Both the position numbers and the translations under genes were made by a program. From contig JAQTRT010000041.1 of the NCBI GenBank assembly GCA_028711675.1, positions 1-14,852 on the forward strand: a DNA stretch of 14,852 nucleotides, in the 5' to 3' direction. Below the pieces are notes generated by a model that saw nothing but the letters and a program-made list of their open reading frames with translations, was not told where the DNA came from and did no database searches. Origin of the DNA: a bacterium (lineage in GTDB: Bacteria > Spirochaetota > JAHITG01). Positions within the stretch are counted from its first letter, which is position 1. Each line of letters begins with the position of its first letter. Positions 1 to 6,997 of the stretch are shown here, in pieces.

Positions 1-744
1 ACAAAAGAAAGAAAAAGCAGCCTGATCCTCGGCCACAGGGGGGCCATGGGAATAGCTCCTGAGAACACGATCATCAGCTTCCAGACAGCCCTGGACCAGA
101 AGGTTGATATCATTGAACTGGACGTCCATCTGTCGCGTGACAAAAAGCTGGTCGTCATACATGACGAAAAAGTGGACCGGACAACGGACGGAACTGGTTT
201 AGTCCGGGATATGACATCAAGGCAGATCAAAAAGCTCGATGCCGGCATTAAATTCTCTAAAAAGTTCAGGAACGCCAGGGTCCCTTTTCTCGAAGAGGTC
301 ATGGAACTGCTCAAAGGCAATTCCGTTAGGTTGAACATTGAACTGAAGAACGGTCCGGTCTTTTATCCGGGGATCGAGGAAAAGATCAGCCGGATGATAG
401 ATCAATATAATTCCTATGACAGGACAATCGTCTCCTCTTTTGATCATCTGTCCCTGAAAAGGCTGAAAGAACTGAACAACCGGATTCCTACGGCCATCCT
501 CTACGGAAACAATCTTCTGAACTTTAAAAAATACGTCCGGGAATTACGGGTCTCTGCCGTACATCCGCATTATTTCTGGGTCACTCCCGGTCTCATCAGA
601 CAGATGCACGGCATGAACATTGCCGTGAACACCTGGATCATCAATACAGAAAAGGATTTCATACGGTTCTCCCGGATGGGAGTTGACGCCATTGGCACGA
701 ATTTTCCCGGTTCATTCGCTCATTTCAGGGATAAAAAAGCATAA
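1..744 (+). CDS. Glycerophosphodiester phosphodiesterase (GDPD family), 5' end outside the window
   Basis: Hydrolyses glycerophosphodiesters to glycerol-3-phosphate and an alcohol, in phospholipid turnover. The frame is open from base 1 and already contains the family's first catalytic motif (GHRGA) before the first ATG at 46, so that ATG cannot be the start and the gene begins upstream. Counting from base 1, visible family residues are H12-R13 (HRG), E21-N22 (PEN), E39 and D41 (IELDVH, metal ligands) and H54 (IHDEKVDRTTDG), followed by an ELKNG motif. The rest fits the TIM-barrel, ending with an NTWIINTE segment and a GVDAIGTNFP segment typical of the last strands. The visible 247 codons are close to the usual size of about 240-260 residues, so only a few residues are missing. 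No signal peptide can be judged because the N-terminus is absent. A cytoplasmic UgpQ-like enzyme is the simplest reading; substrate is not determinable. Confidence 0.93.
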   Translation, partial: TKERKSSLILGHRGAMGIAPENTIISFQTALDQKVDIIELDVHLSRDKKLVVIHDEKVDRTTDGTGLVRDMTSRQIKKLDAGIKFSKKFRNARVPFLEEVMELLKGNSVRLNIELKNGPVFYPGIEEKISRMIDQYNSYDRTIVSSFDHLSLKRLKELNNRIPTAILYGNNLLNFKKYVRELRVSAVHPHYFWVTPGLIRQMHGMNIAVNTWIINTEKDFIRFSRMGVDAIGTNFPGSFAHFRDKKA

Positions 745-784
745 AAAAAAATTCGTCAGAGGCTGCGGACCGGGAAGGGGGGCT

Positions 785-846
785 TGATCTTTTCCATACG
801 GCACATGGGACAGAGCTGCCGGGACAAAAGATCACAGATCGTTTTT
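785..846. terminator. Nested inverted repeat followed by a short T-run, possible terminator or leader hairpin
   Basis: Nine-base arms TGATCTTTT (785-793) and AAAAGATCA (826-834) enclose a second five-base stem, CGGCA (799-803) with TGCCG (817-821). A short repeat GATCACAGATC follows, then five T's at about 842-846. It lies 40 bases after the phosphodiesterase stop and about 55 bases before the comEC start. It could end the upstream transcript or act in the comEC leader. The outer stem is AT-rich and the loop long, so a classic intrinsic terminator is not certain. Confidence 0.35.
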
Positions 847-890
847 CATCAAGAAGATCCATCTCATCCATAAGTTCGGGGGAATTGAAC

Positions 891-3245
891 ATGACAAAAA
901 AAACAAGATATACGGATATATTTTACATCACGCTTTTTTATACAGCCGGGATCCTTTTTCAAATCATGTTCCCGCTCTCCTTGATCCTGATCCTGTGCCT
1001 CTGTGTCCTCCTGACCGCACTTTCCGTTTTTCTTGGTCTGAAGCTTCGTATCATGAAGTTCTTTTTCCTGATACCGTTCTGCCTGGGTCTTCTCAATACC
1101 GTCCTGGCCCAGAAGAATTATTTTCACCCTCCCCTCTCCTGTTTTTATGACAAGCCCGATATCATAACCGGTAAGGTCATGCAGGACCCGGTCATGGCAA
1201 AGAACAATATTAAACTCCTCTTTCGTGTGACAGCTGTGGGAAAAATAAAAACAAGCGGTACGATCAGACTGTTCCTTCCGCTCCGGGTTCAAGCGGAAAA
1301 AAACGATATCCTTAAATTTCAAGGCGTGGTCCAAATAGCACAGGGCGCGGCTAATTTCGGCGAGATCGATTACGGCTTGTATTACCGGCGTTTCAATCTG
1401 GATGGTTATTCCGTGGTTAAACGGATGGATCAGATCCATTTTATCCGGCATCCTCGTCTCCACACCCTTCCTTTACTGGCTTCCTGGGTAAAAAAAGACA
1501 TAATGAGATACATAAAAGAATCTTATTATCCCGTAGCCGGGAATTTCCTGCAGGCCCTGCTCCTCGGTATCAGAGCTGACCTGCCTTTACCGGTTCAAAA
1601 TATCTTTATCCGTACCGGTACCATCCATATTCTCTCTATCTCAGGTCTTCATATCGGCATCATTATGATCATCTGTCTCACCTTTCTTCTCTCCGCCGGT
1701 GTCCGGAGACAATCCGCTTATTTCCTCACTCTCCTCATGGTCCTTTTTTACAATTGTATCGTGGGCTATCAGGAACCCATTGCCCGTTCGACCATCATGT
1801 TCGCTGTCCTCATCCTCTCCGCCTGGCTTGACCGTGACCAGAATTATTTAAACGCCCTGGCCCTGGCGGGCCTGATCATCCTTATTATCAATCCCACGGC
1901 TGTAAGAAGCATCTCCTTTCAACTCTCCTTTTTAGCCACACTGAGCATGATCCTGTTCACGGACCCTATCCGGGACCTGGTTAAAACACGCCATCCCGCC
2001 CTCCGGTACATCTGGGCCAGCCTGTCCGTATCCTTCTCCTCCCAGGTCCTGGTCCTGCCTGTTCTGCTCTATCATTTCCAGCAATTCCAGTATATTCTTT
2101 TTTTAGCCAACATCCTGGCCGTGCCCCTGACCACTCTCATCATGTCCCTCACGGCGTTCTCGTATCTCCTTTACCATATTTTCCCTTTTCTCTCAATGCT
2201 TTTCAGCCAGACATCCAATTTTTTCATAATCCTGATGTTTCATCTGCTGAAATTCCTGAGCCGTGTCCCGCCTCTTACTCTGGACAACGCGGGATTTCCT
2301 CTCCTGGTCATTTATCTTCTCCTGATCCTTCTTTTATTCCACAAGCTCCTGTTCCGGATAAAAATACCTGTTAAGAAAGCTTACCGGTACGGTTTGATCG
2401 TTCTCCTGGTAGTATGGGGTTCCCTGCTTATTTTCCAGAAACAGTTCACCCTTTCCGGAAAAGAGGAGCTTGAAATAATATTCTTCAATTTAAAAGGGCG
2501 CAGCATCTTCATAAAAACACCGCACCGGAAATATATCCTGATCGATTCAGGTACCGCACAGGACAGCGAACGCCATATCATTCCCTTTTTACGGAAGAAC
2601 GGCATATCCCGGCTCCATTATTTTTTCCTGACTAATTTCTCCCGGAAACGGAGCGAAGGATTCTTCCCTTTACAGGACAAGGTCGGGATAGATCACTTCA
2701 TGGATAACGGTTACATCACTCCTTATCTCCGCCAGGAACGGTGTCTTGACCTCATCACCCAGAAAAGGATCCCCTACAACATCATCCGCTGCCGTGAGCA
2801 CCTGGTCATTGACGGCGTTCACTTTTACCTGTTCAATCCTCCGGCCCGGTATTTACAGGGTTTTGCAGGCCCTGAAGCGGACATGTTCAACAATTCCCTG
2901 GTCATTAAGATGAAATATAAAAACCTTGATATTTTATTCTGTTCCGATATCTTAAAACAATCCGTCCGGTTCTTAAGCACCGTGCATGGTTCCGGCCTTG
3001 CATCGGACATTATCAATCTGCCGGACTTCAACCACGAGAATTATTACATTTCCAGCCTGATGGAATGCTGTAAGAGCCGTCTGGCCGTTGTCAATAAGGT
3101 TTTCGGGCCATGGGAGAAACAGGATAAAAAATTTTACAGGCATGTTATGAACACATATAAGATAAAACCTTATTTCACGGAAGAAACAGGTGCCGTACGG
3201 ATCACGGTTCAGGACAAGATCAAGATCGAGACCAGCCGGAATTAA
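891..3245 (+). CDS. comEC: ComEC/Rec2-family DNA internalisation protein with degenerate C-terminal MBL-like domain
   Basis: Inner-membrane channel protein that imports single-stranded DNA during natural transformation. I choose the ATG at 891 because GGGGGA lies 7 bases upstream; an in-frame TTG at 885 is possible. The 784 residues follow the family order: hydrophobic segments at about 8-73, a soluble DUF4131-like stretch (about 85-190), then the multi-helix Competence domain starting near 215 with the signature TGTIHILSISGLH (242-254) and many membrane segments to about 520. The C-terminal part (527-784) aligns by eye with the ComEC metallo-beta-lactamase domain: IFIKTPHRKYILIDSG and HIIPFLRKNGI are recognisable. 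However, the place of the usual LTHxHxDH metal motif reads LTNFSRKRSEG, and the VGQGDS-like motif reads NLKGRSI. Thus the nuclease-like activity proposed for this domain is probably absent. rsmA follows after 2 bases, so the two are probably cotranscribed. Confidence 0.95.
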   Translation: MTKKTRYTDIFYITLFYTAGILFQIMFPLSLILILCLCVLLTALSVFLGLKLRIMKFFFLIPFCLGLLNTVLAQKNYFHPPLSCFYDKPDIITGKVMQDPVMAKNNIKLLFRVTAVGKIKTSGTIRLFLPLRVQAEKNDILKFQGVVQIAQGAANFGEIDYGLYYRRFNLDGYSVVKRMDQIHFIRHPRLHTLPLLASWVKKDIMRYIKESYYPVAGNFLQALLLGIRADLPLPVQNIFIRTGTIHILSISGLHIGIIMIICLTFLLSAGVRRQSAYFLTLLMVLFYNCIVGYQEPIARSTIMFAVLILSAWLDRDQNYLNALALAGLIILIINPTAVRSISFQLSFLATLSMILFTDPIRDLVKTRHPALRYIWASLSVSFSSQVLVLPVLLYHFQQFQYILFLANILAVPLTTLIMSLTAFSYLLYHIFPFLSMLFSQTSNFFIILMFHLLKFLSRVPPLTLDNAGFPLLVIYLLLILLLFHKLLFRIKIPVKKAYRYGLIVLLVVWGSLLIFQKQFTLSGKEELEIIFFNLKGRSIFIKTPHRKYILIDSGTAQDSERHIIPFLRKNGISRLHYFFLTNFSRKRSEGFFPLQDKVGIDHFMDNGYITPYLRQERCLDLITQKRIPYNIIRCREHLVIDGVHFYLFNPPARYLQGFAGPEADMFNNSLVIKMKYKNLDILFCSDILKQSVRFLSTVHGSGLASDIINLPDFNHENYYISSLMECCKSRLAVVNKVFGPWEKQDKKFYRHVMNTYKIKPYFTEETGAVRITVQDKIKIETSRN

Positions 3246-3247
3246 AA

Positions 3248-4072
3248 ATGGATTTAAACCAGATCAAGGAAATTTACACTTCCCGCACCAGGCTGCCTTT
3301 GTTCCTGAAAGAACATTCCCTGTATCTGAAAAAACGGCAGGGCCAGAATTTTCTTTTTGACAGGAACGTCATCGACAAGATCGTTCAGACCGTTCCCTTT
3401 GGTTCTGATGATATCCTGGAAATAGGCCCTGGTGTGGGGCATATCACGCTTTTTTATTCTCACCGGAAAGGAAAAAAGACGCTTATTGAGATCGACAAAG
3501 GATTCTGCCGTGTGCTGGAGGAGATCTTCCGGGGCAACCCTGATCTTCACATCATCCACGCCGATGTTCTCAAATACGATCTCATGTCAGGCCTGGAGGA
3601 AGAGAAAAAATACCTGGTCTTTTCCAATTTACCATACAACTGCGCATCCCAGATCCTCCTGAAGCTCATCTCCTTTTATCCGCAGATCAGGGAAGTATAC
3701 TGCATGCTGCCGGATATTTTCATGGAAAAACTCACGGCACCGGATAATTGTTTCAGGAATAAATTAGGGGTCTGGCTGAACCTTTATTTCAGGGTGGAAA
3801 AGCTTTTCCCTGTCAGAAAGAACTCCTTTTTCCCTGAACCGGAGATCAATTCGGTTTTCATAAAATTAATCCCTTGTGAGACCTATCTGAAGAACATCAG
3901 GGACCTGTCCCGGCTGAAAAACATGATCCCGTTGTTATTCTCCCAAAAGCGGAAGATACTGAAATCCATCCTCCAAGACTCGAAAAACAGCAGCCAGCTG
4001 GCATCCTTTTTCCCCAAACGGATCGATGAGCTGAGCCTGGAAGAGATTGTACACATTATTAATCTTCTCTAA
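3248..4072 (+). CDS. rsmA: 16S rRNA dimethyladenosine transferase RsmA/KsgA
   Basis: Uses S-adenosylmethionine to dimethylate two adjacent adenines in the 3'-terminal helix 45 hairpin of 16S rRNA late in 30S assembly. The 274 residues are of normal length. Seen in order: GQNFL (32-36), the SAM-binding motif EIGPGVGHIT (58-67), the acidic residue of motif II in LIEID (79-83), HADVL (104-108), and catalytic motif IV NLPYN (127-131). FFPEPEINS and LFSQKRK, typical of the C-terminal half, are also present. The conserved MxQKEVAxR segment after motif IV is diverged (MLPDIFMEKL), so this is a somewhat divergent member, but the catalytic NLPY is intact. The start is 2 bases after the comEC stop with no strong Shine-Dalgarno, suggesting translational coupling. 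It ends 40 bases from the converging DUF2905 gene, with no convincing terminator between them. Confidence 0.95.
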   Translation: MDLNQIKEIYTSRTRLPLFLKEHSLYLKKRQGQNFLFDRNVIDKIVQTVPFGSDDILEIGPGVGHITLFYSHRKGKKTLIEIDKGFCRVLEEIFRGNPDLHIIHADVLKYDLMSGLEEEKKYLVFSNLPYNCASQILLKLISFYPQIREVYCMLPDIFMEKLTAPDNCFRNKLGVWLNLYFRVEKLFPVRKNSFFPEPEINSVFIKLIPCETYLKNIRDLSRLKNMIPLLFSQKRKILKSILQDSKNSSQLASFFPKRIDELSLEEIVHIINLL

Positions 4073-4112
4073 CGGTCAGCCTCCGTATACAGAAGGATGT
4101 AATATTCCCGTA

Positions 4113-4327
4113 TCATTTCCGGAAGATCAGACAGAGCAGGAAGGTCAGAAGAAGGCTCACCAAGACCGATGTGGCCGAAGGAAAGTAAAAGGTAAAATTC
4201 CCTTTTTTAAAATAAATATCGCCGGGCAGCCGGCCGATCCATTTTATTCCCGGAAAAAAACGACAATTACTCCGATGATGAGCAGAAGTGATCCTATGAC
4301 GATCAATATTTTACCAAAATAATTCAT
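4113..4327 (-). pseudogene. DUF2905 small membrane protein gene with a frame break at a T7 run
   Basis: The ATG follows the ruvB stop codon directly (TAGATG). The first frame reads MNYFGKILIVIGSLLLIIGV, a membrane helix, then IVVFFRE and a stop. Shifting by -1 at the seven T's (A's at 4254-4260 on the plus strand) continues as PGIKWIGRLPGDIYFKKGNF, then TFYFPSATS and a second membrane helix ending LIFRK before TGA at 4115-4113. The joined product of about 71 residues matches DUF2905 proteins, which have two membrane helices around a GRLPGDI-x(4)-GNF-x(2)-YFP core and are commonly encoded beside ruvB. The total of 215 bases is one short of a multiple of three. The break could be a true mutation, a homopolymer sequencing error, or -1 slippage: the site reads T TTT TTC in the zero frame, a classical slippery heptamer. 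Function of the family is unknown. Confidence 0.85.
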
Positions 4328-5344
4328 CTACAGCAATCCCAACTGCTGGTCATAACGATCATCGATCTTAAGATGGCTGTAGGCCATCTTGGTGGCCTTG
4401 CGTCCGCGTGAAGTACGCTGGATAAAACCGGCCTGGATGAGGAACGGCTCGTACAGATCTTCAAGCGTCTCAACATCCTCTCCCAGGGAGACGGCCAGGG
4501 TATCGATGCCGACAGGCCCTCCGCTGAATTTATGGATAATGGTCTCCAGGAGTTTGCGGTCCATGATATCCAGACCGCACTCATCGACCTCCAGCTTTTC
4601 CAAAGAATGAACGGTAATATCATGTTCGATCTTTCCCGTACCCTTGACCTGGGCATAATCCCTGATGCGCCGCACCAGACGGTTGGCGATACGGGGAGTA
4701 CCCCGGCTCCGCCTGGCCAACTCACTGACGCTGGGATCATCGATCCCGATGTTCAGAAGGCCGGCCGTCCTTTCCACGATCCTGGCCAGTTCCTGTTCCT
4801 GGTAAAAATCGATCCTCTGCGTAATACCGAAACGGGAACGGAGAGGCGACGTGAGAAGACCCGCCCTTGTTGTAGCCCCGATCAGCGTGAACGGCTGGAG
4901 ATTGATCTTGACGGAACGGGCCGAGGGTCCCTGACCTATGATGATATCGATCTTATAATCCTCCATAGCCGGATAAAGGATCTCTTCCACGGCAGGGTGG
5001 AGTCTGTGTATCTCATCGATGAACAGCACATCGAACGGAGATAGATTCGTCAGCAGAGCAGCCAGATCCCCGGCTTTTTCAATGGCAGGACCAGAAGTAC
5101 TTTTAATGCCGGCGTTCAGCTCATTGGCAATAATATGGGCCAGGGTTGTCTTACCCAGTCCGGGCGGCCCGAAAAAAAGAAGATGGTCCAAAGCTTCCTT
5201 CCTTTTTTTACAGGCCTGGATAAAAACAGACAGGTTCTCCTTTAATTTTTCCTGCCCGATGAAGTCTTTCAGGTATTTGGGTCTTAGATTTAATTCTTCT
5301 TTGTCTTCGGAGAGGAAGACGGGATTGGTTATATTCTTTTTCAT
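4328..5344 (-). CDS. ruvB: Holliday junction branch migration helicase RuvB
   Basis: AAA+ motor that, with RuvA, drives branch migration at Holliday junctions for resolution by RuvC. The 338 residues are full length. Visible are Walker A GPPGLGKTT (59-67), Walker B DEIH (110-113), sensor 1 GATTR (156-160), the arginine-finger region SPLRSRFG (166-173), the sensor 2 segment SRGTPRIANRL (213-223), and the C-terminal winged-helix domain with FSGGPVGIDTLA and a GFIQRTSRGR motif. No ruvA or ruvC is in the window. The gene is ninth or tenth in line behind the V-ATPase genes, 51 bases after the EIIA gene, and is followed without a gap by the DUF2905 gene. No Shine-Dalgarno sequence is seen before the ATG (GTAAACGCC precedes it) and no alternative start exists before an in-frame stop. 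A weak internal promoter may lie over the end of the EIIA gene. Confidence 0.98.
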   Translation of the reverse strand: MKKNITNPVFLSEDKEELNLRPKYLKDFIGQEKLKENLSVFIQACKKRKEALDHLLFFGPPGLGKTTLAHIIANELNAGIKSTSGPAIEKAGDLAALLTNLSPFDVLFIDEIHRLHPAVEEILYPAMEDYKIDIIIGQGPSARSVKINLQPFTLIGATTRAGLLTSPLRSRFGITQRIDFYQEQELARIVERTAGLLNIGIDDPSVSELARRSRGTPRIANRLVRRIRDYAQVKGTGKIEHDITVHSLEKLEVDECGLDIMDRKLLETIIHKFSGGPVGIDTLAVSLGEDVETLEDLYEPFLIQAGFIQRTSRGRKATKMAYSHLKIDDRYDQQLGLL

Positions 5345-5395
5345 GGCGTTTACAAATGACCGTATTAAGGTATAAGAGACGGGGAACCGATCTTT

Positions 5396-5854
5396 TCAAC
5401 TGTTATAGTATTCCGTAATGATCGTGATGATCTCTTCGCTGGACGATGCGTTCTTTATCTTTTCCTTGATACCCGGAGGCGTGATCAGCCTGGCGATCTC
5501 AGATAAAGCTTCCACATGCGGGCCGGCGGAATGAGGCGGGGCCAGCAGTAAAAAGAGGATATGGACATATTTCCCGTCAATGGAGGTGAAATCCACTCCT
5601 TCCCTGGACACGCCGATGGCCAGTGTCAGCTTGCTGACAGCCGCGGTCTTGGCATGAGGGACACCGATCCCCTTGCCGATCCCTGTGCTTCCTTTGGCTT
5701 CTCTCTTCAAAACATCATTGATCACCTGGCTCTTGTCGGATATCTTCTTATTCTTAAAGAGAAGCTCGGTAAGTTCCTGGATGCTGCCCAGCTTGTCCAG
5801 GGACTGGATATCGGTCTTGATGCAATTTTTATCCAGGATTTCGAGCAAACTCAT
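5396..5854 (-). CDS. PTS EIIA domain protein, PtsN/fructose-mannitol type
   Basis: Stand-alone phosphocarrier domain of the EIIA fructose/mannitol (EIIA-Ntr) family, 152 residues, normal for PtsN. The phospho-acceptor histidine is H67 in GKGIGVPHAKT, and the downstream AIGVSREGVDF and VHILFLLLAPP segments are typical of the fold. No EIIB or EIIC sugar permease is nearby, so a regulatory rather than a sugar-transport role is likely. PtsN proteins are known to regulate K+ transport and nitrogen or stress responses in other bacteria. It is read 15 bases after the UspA-like gene and shares the ATPase transcript, so a link to ion or energy homeostasis is a reasonable inference. An AAGGAG sequence precedes the ATG by about 10 bases. 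An EI/HPr donor is not present in the window. Confidence 0.92.
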   Translation of the reverse strand: MSLLEILDKNCIKTDIQSLDKLGSIQELTELLFKNKKISDKSQVINDVLKREAKGSTGIGKGIGVPHAKTAAVSKLTLAIGVSREGVDFTSIDGKYVHILFLLLAPPHSAGPHVEALSEIARLITPPGIKEKIKNASSSEEIITIITEYYNS

Positions 5855-5869
5855 ATAATTATATCTCCT

Positions 5870-6352
5870 TTATAAATTCTGGTACAGCATGGTGATCATT
5901 TCCCTGTTATTAGCCACCACGACAGGGATCTTGGATTCACGAAGAAGCCTCTCCATTTCATCGTAGGCGATATCCTTGAGGCTGATGATCTTATTCAGTT
6001 CACCGATCACAACAAGATCAACGTGGTTCTCTTCGGCGAAATTGATGATCTCGCGATGGACGACCCCTTTCCGGATGAACTTGACAACAGGAATATTCTT
6101 CTTCATGGCCGTGGACTCGAACTGCGTCAAATAACTTAACGCATCGTTCTCCATGTCCTGTTCATAACCCGCTTTCTCTTCTGTGATGAAGATATTTGCT
6201 TTCAGCAGTTCATCCAGTGATTTCTCATTAATGACAAAAATCCCGATCAATTCAGCTTTCAGCAGACTGGCCAGGTAAATAGCATAGAGCGAAGCGTAAT
6301 AAGAATGTTCTGAGCCGGTGATGCCGACCAGGATTTTCTCGATCTTGTTCAT
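5870..6352 (-). CDS. Universal stress protein (UspA) fold protein, non-canonical nucleotide site
   Basis: The 160 residues show the Usp alpha/beta plan: strand 1 KILVGITGSEHS (6-16) with a helix rich in small residues after it, the second strand AELIGIFVIN (33-42), strand PVVKFIRKG (88-96), DLVVIGE (112-118) and a last strand KIPVVVA (141-147). In ATP-binding UspA proteins the strand ending VxG is followed by a G-2x-G-9x-G(S/T) signature; here residues 117-140 read GELNKIISLKDIAYDEMERLL, without the later glycines. ATP binding of the MJ0577 type is therefore unlikely and the protein may be of the non-binding class or bind something else. It starts 13 bases after the atpD stop and precedes the EIIA gene by 15 bases. 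Usp domains and EIIA domains often accompany cation antiporters, so a signalling role in ion balance is plausible but inferred. Confidence 0.85.
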   Translation of the reverse strand: MNKIEKILVGITGSEHSYYASLYAIYLASLLKAELIGIFVINEKSLDELLKANIFITEEKAGYEQDMENDALSYLTQFESTAMKKNIPVVKFIRKGVVHREIINFAEENHVDLVVIGELNKIISLKDIAYDEMERLLRESKIPVVVANNREMITMLYQNL

Positions 6353-6365
6353 GTTTTATTGTAAC

Positions 6366-6995
6366 CTATTTCTTTTTCTTTTCAAGCCTTTTTTTGATCA
6401 GTTTCATGAGAAAAAAAGATTCCCTCTCAGCTTCTTCCAGGCGGTCCTCTATATATTTTATGGTCTCAACATAATCCGGTATGGCGATCTTCTCCAGCGC
6501 GTTCACTTTACGGATGGTCTTTTTCACCTCTTCCGCCAGACGGATCAGTGAGATTTTCAACTCGGCAAGGTTTCCCAGCAGCTTGAGGACCTGTTTGAAA
6601 TTCTTCAGGGTTTCGTCGATCCAGAAATTATTGCCGATCAAACTGTAATGAAGAGGGTTTTCCGTATAATTCACCCTGATGACGGGGAGCGTAACCCCCA
6701 TCACCCTCCTCTGTGCGATGATGATGTCCGTGTCGATGCGGATAGCCCTGGCCAGAAAAGTGATCTCTTTCCTGCCGGTGCTCTGGATGGCGGAGGCCAG
6801 GGATTGAAAAGCATCCTTCAAGAGGTGTTCCAGATCCTTTTGCATACTTTTCAGGGTATCAATAATCCCCATGAGTTCCACGATCAGAATGCTTCTCTTC
6901 TGATCAAGCAGTTCATAACCTTCCCGTGAAAAGGCCAGGTCCTGCTTCAGTTTAATATAATTGGTCTTGGTAGGGGCTATTTCATAACGGGCCAT
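6366..6995 (-). CDS. atpD: V-type ATP synthase subunit D (central stalk)
   Basis: Central rotor shaft that couples catalysis in the A3B3 head to rotation of the c-ring. The protein begins MARYEIAPTKTNYIKLKQDL, which matches the family's usual MARxxxxPTKxxLxxLKxxL opening, so the ATG at 6995 is preferred to an in-frame TTG at 7001; AGGT is about 6 bases upstream. It has 209 residues, the normal size, with two long alpha-helical stretches at the ends (about 10-70 and 125-205) that form the antiparallel coiled coil and a basic C-terminus (KKRLEKKKK). The middle has RRVMGVTLPVI, a typical D-subunit motif. The start lies two bases after the atpB stop, indicating coupled translation. Confidence 0.95.
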   Translation of the reverse strand: MARYEIAPTKTNYIKLKQDLAFSREGYELLDQKRSILIVELMGIIDTLKSMQKDLEHLLKDAFQSLASAIQSTGRKEITFLARAIRIDTDIIIAQRRVMGVTLPVIRVNYTENPLHYSLIGNNFWIDETLKNFKQVLKLLGNLAELKISLIRLAEEVKKTIRKVNALEKIAIPDYVETIKYIEDRLEEAERESFFLMKLIKKRLEKKKK

Positions 6996-6997
6996 GA

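Noticed and set aside
46..744. Phosphodiesterase gene starting at the ATG at 46
   Set aside because: The catalytic HRG motif is encoded in frame before this ATG, so the true start lies outside the window.
4073..4112. Terminator between rsmA and the convergent DUF2905 gene
   Set aside because: Only a 4-base stem (ACGG/CCGT) is seen, with no T-run.
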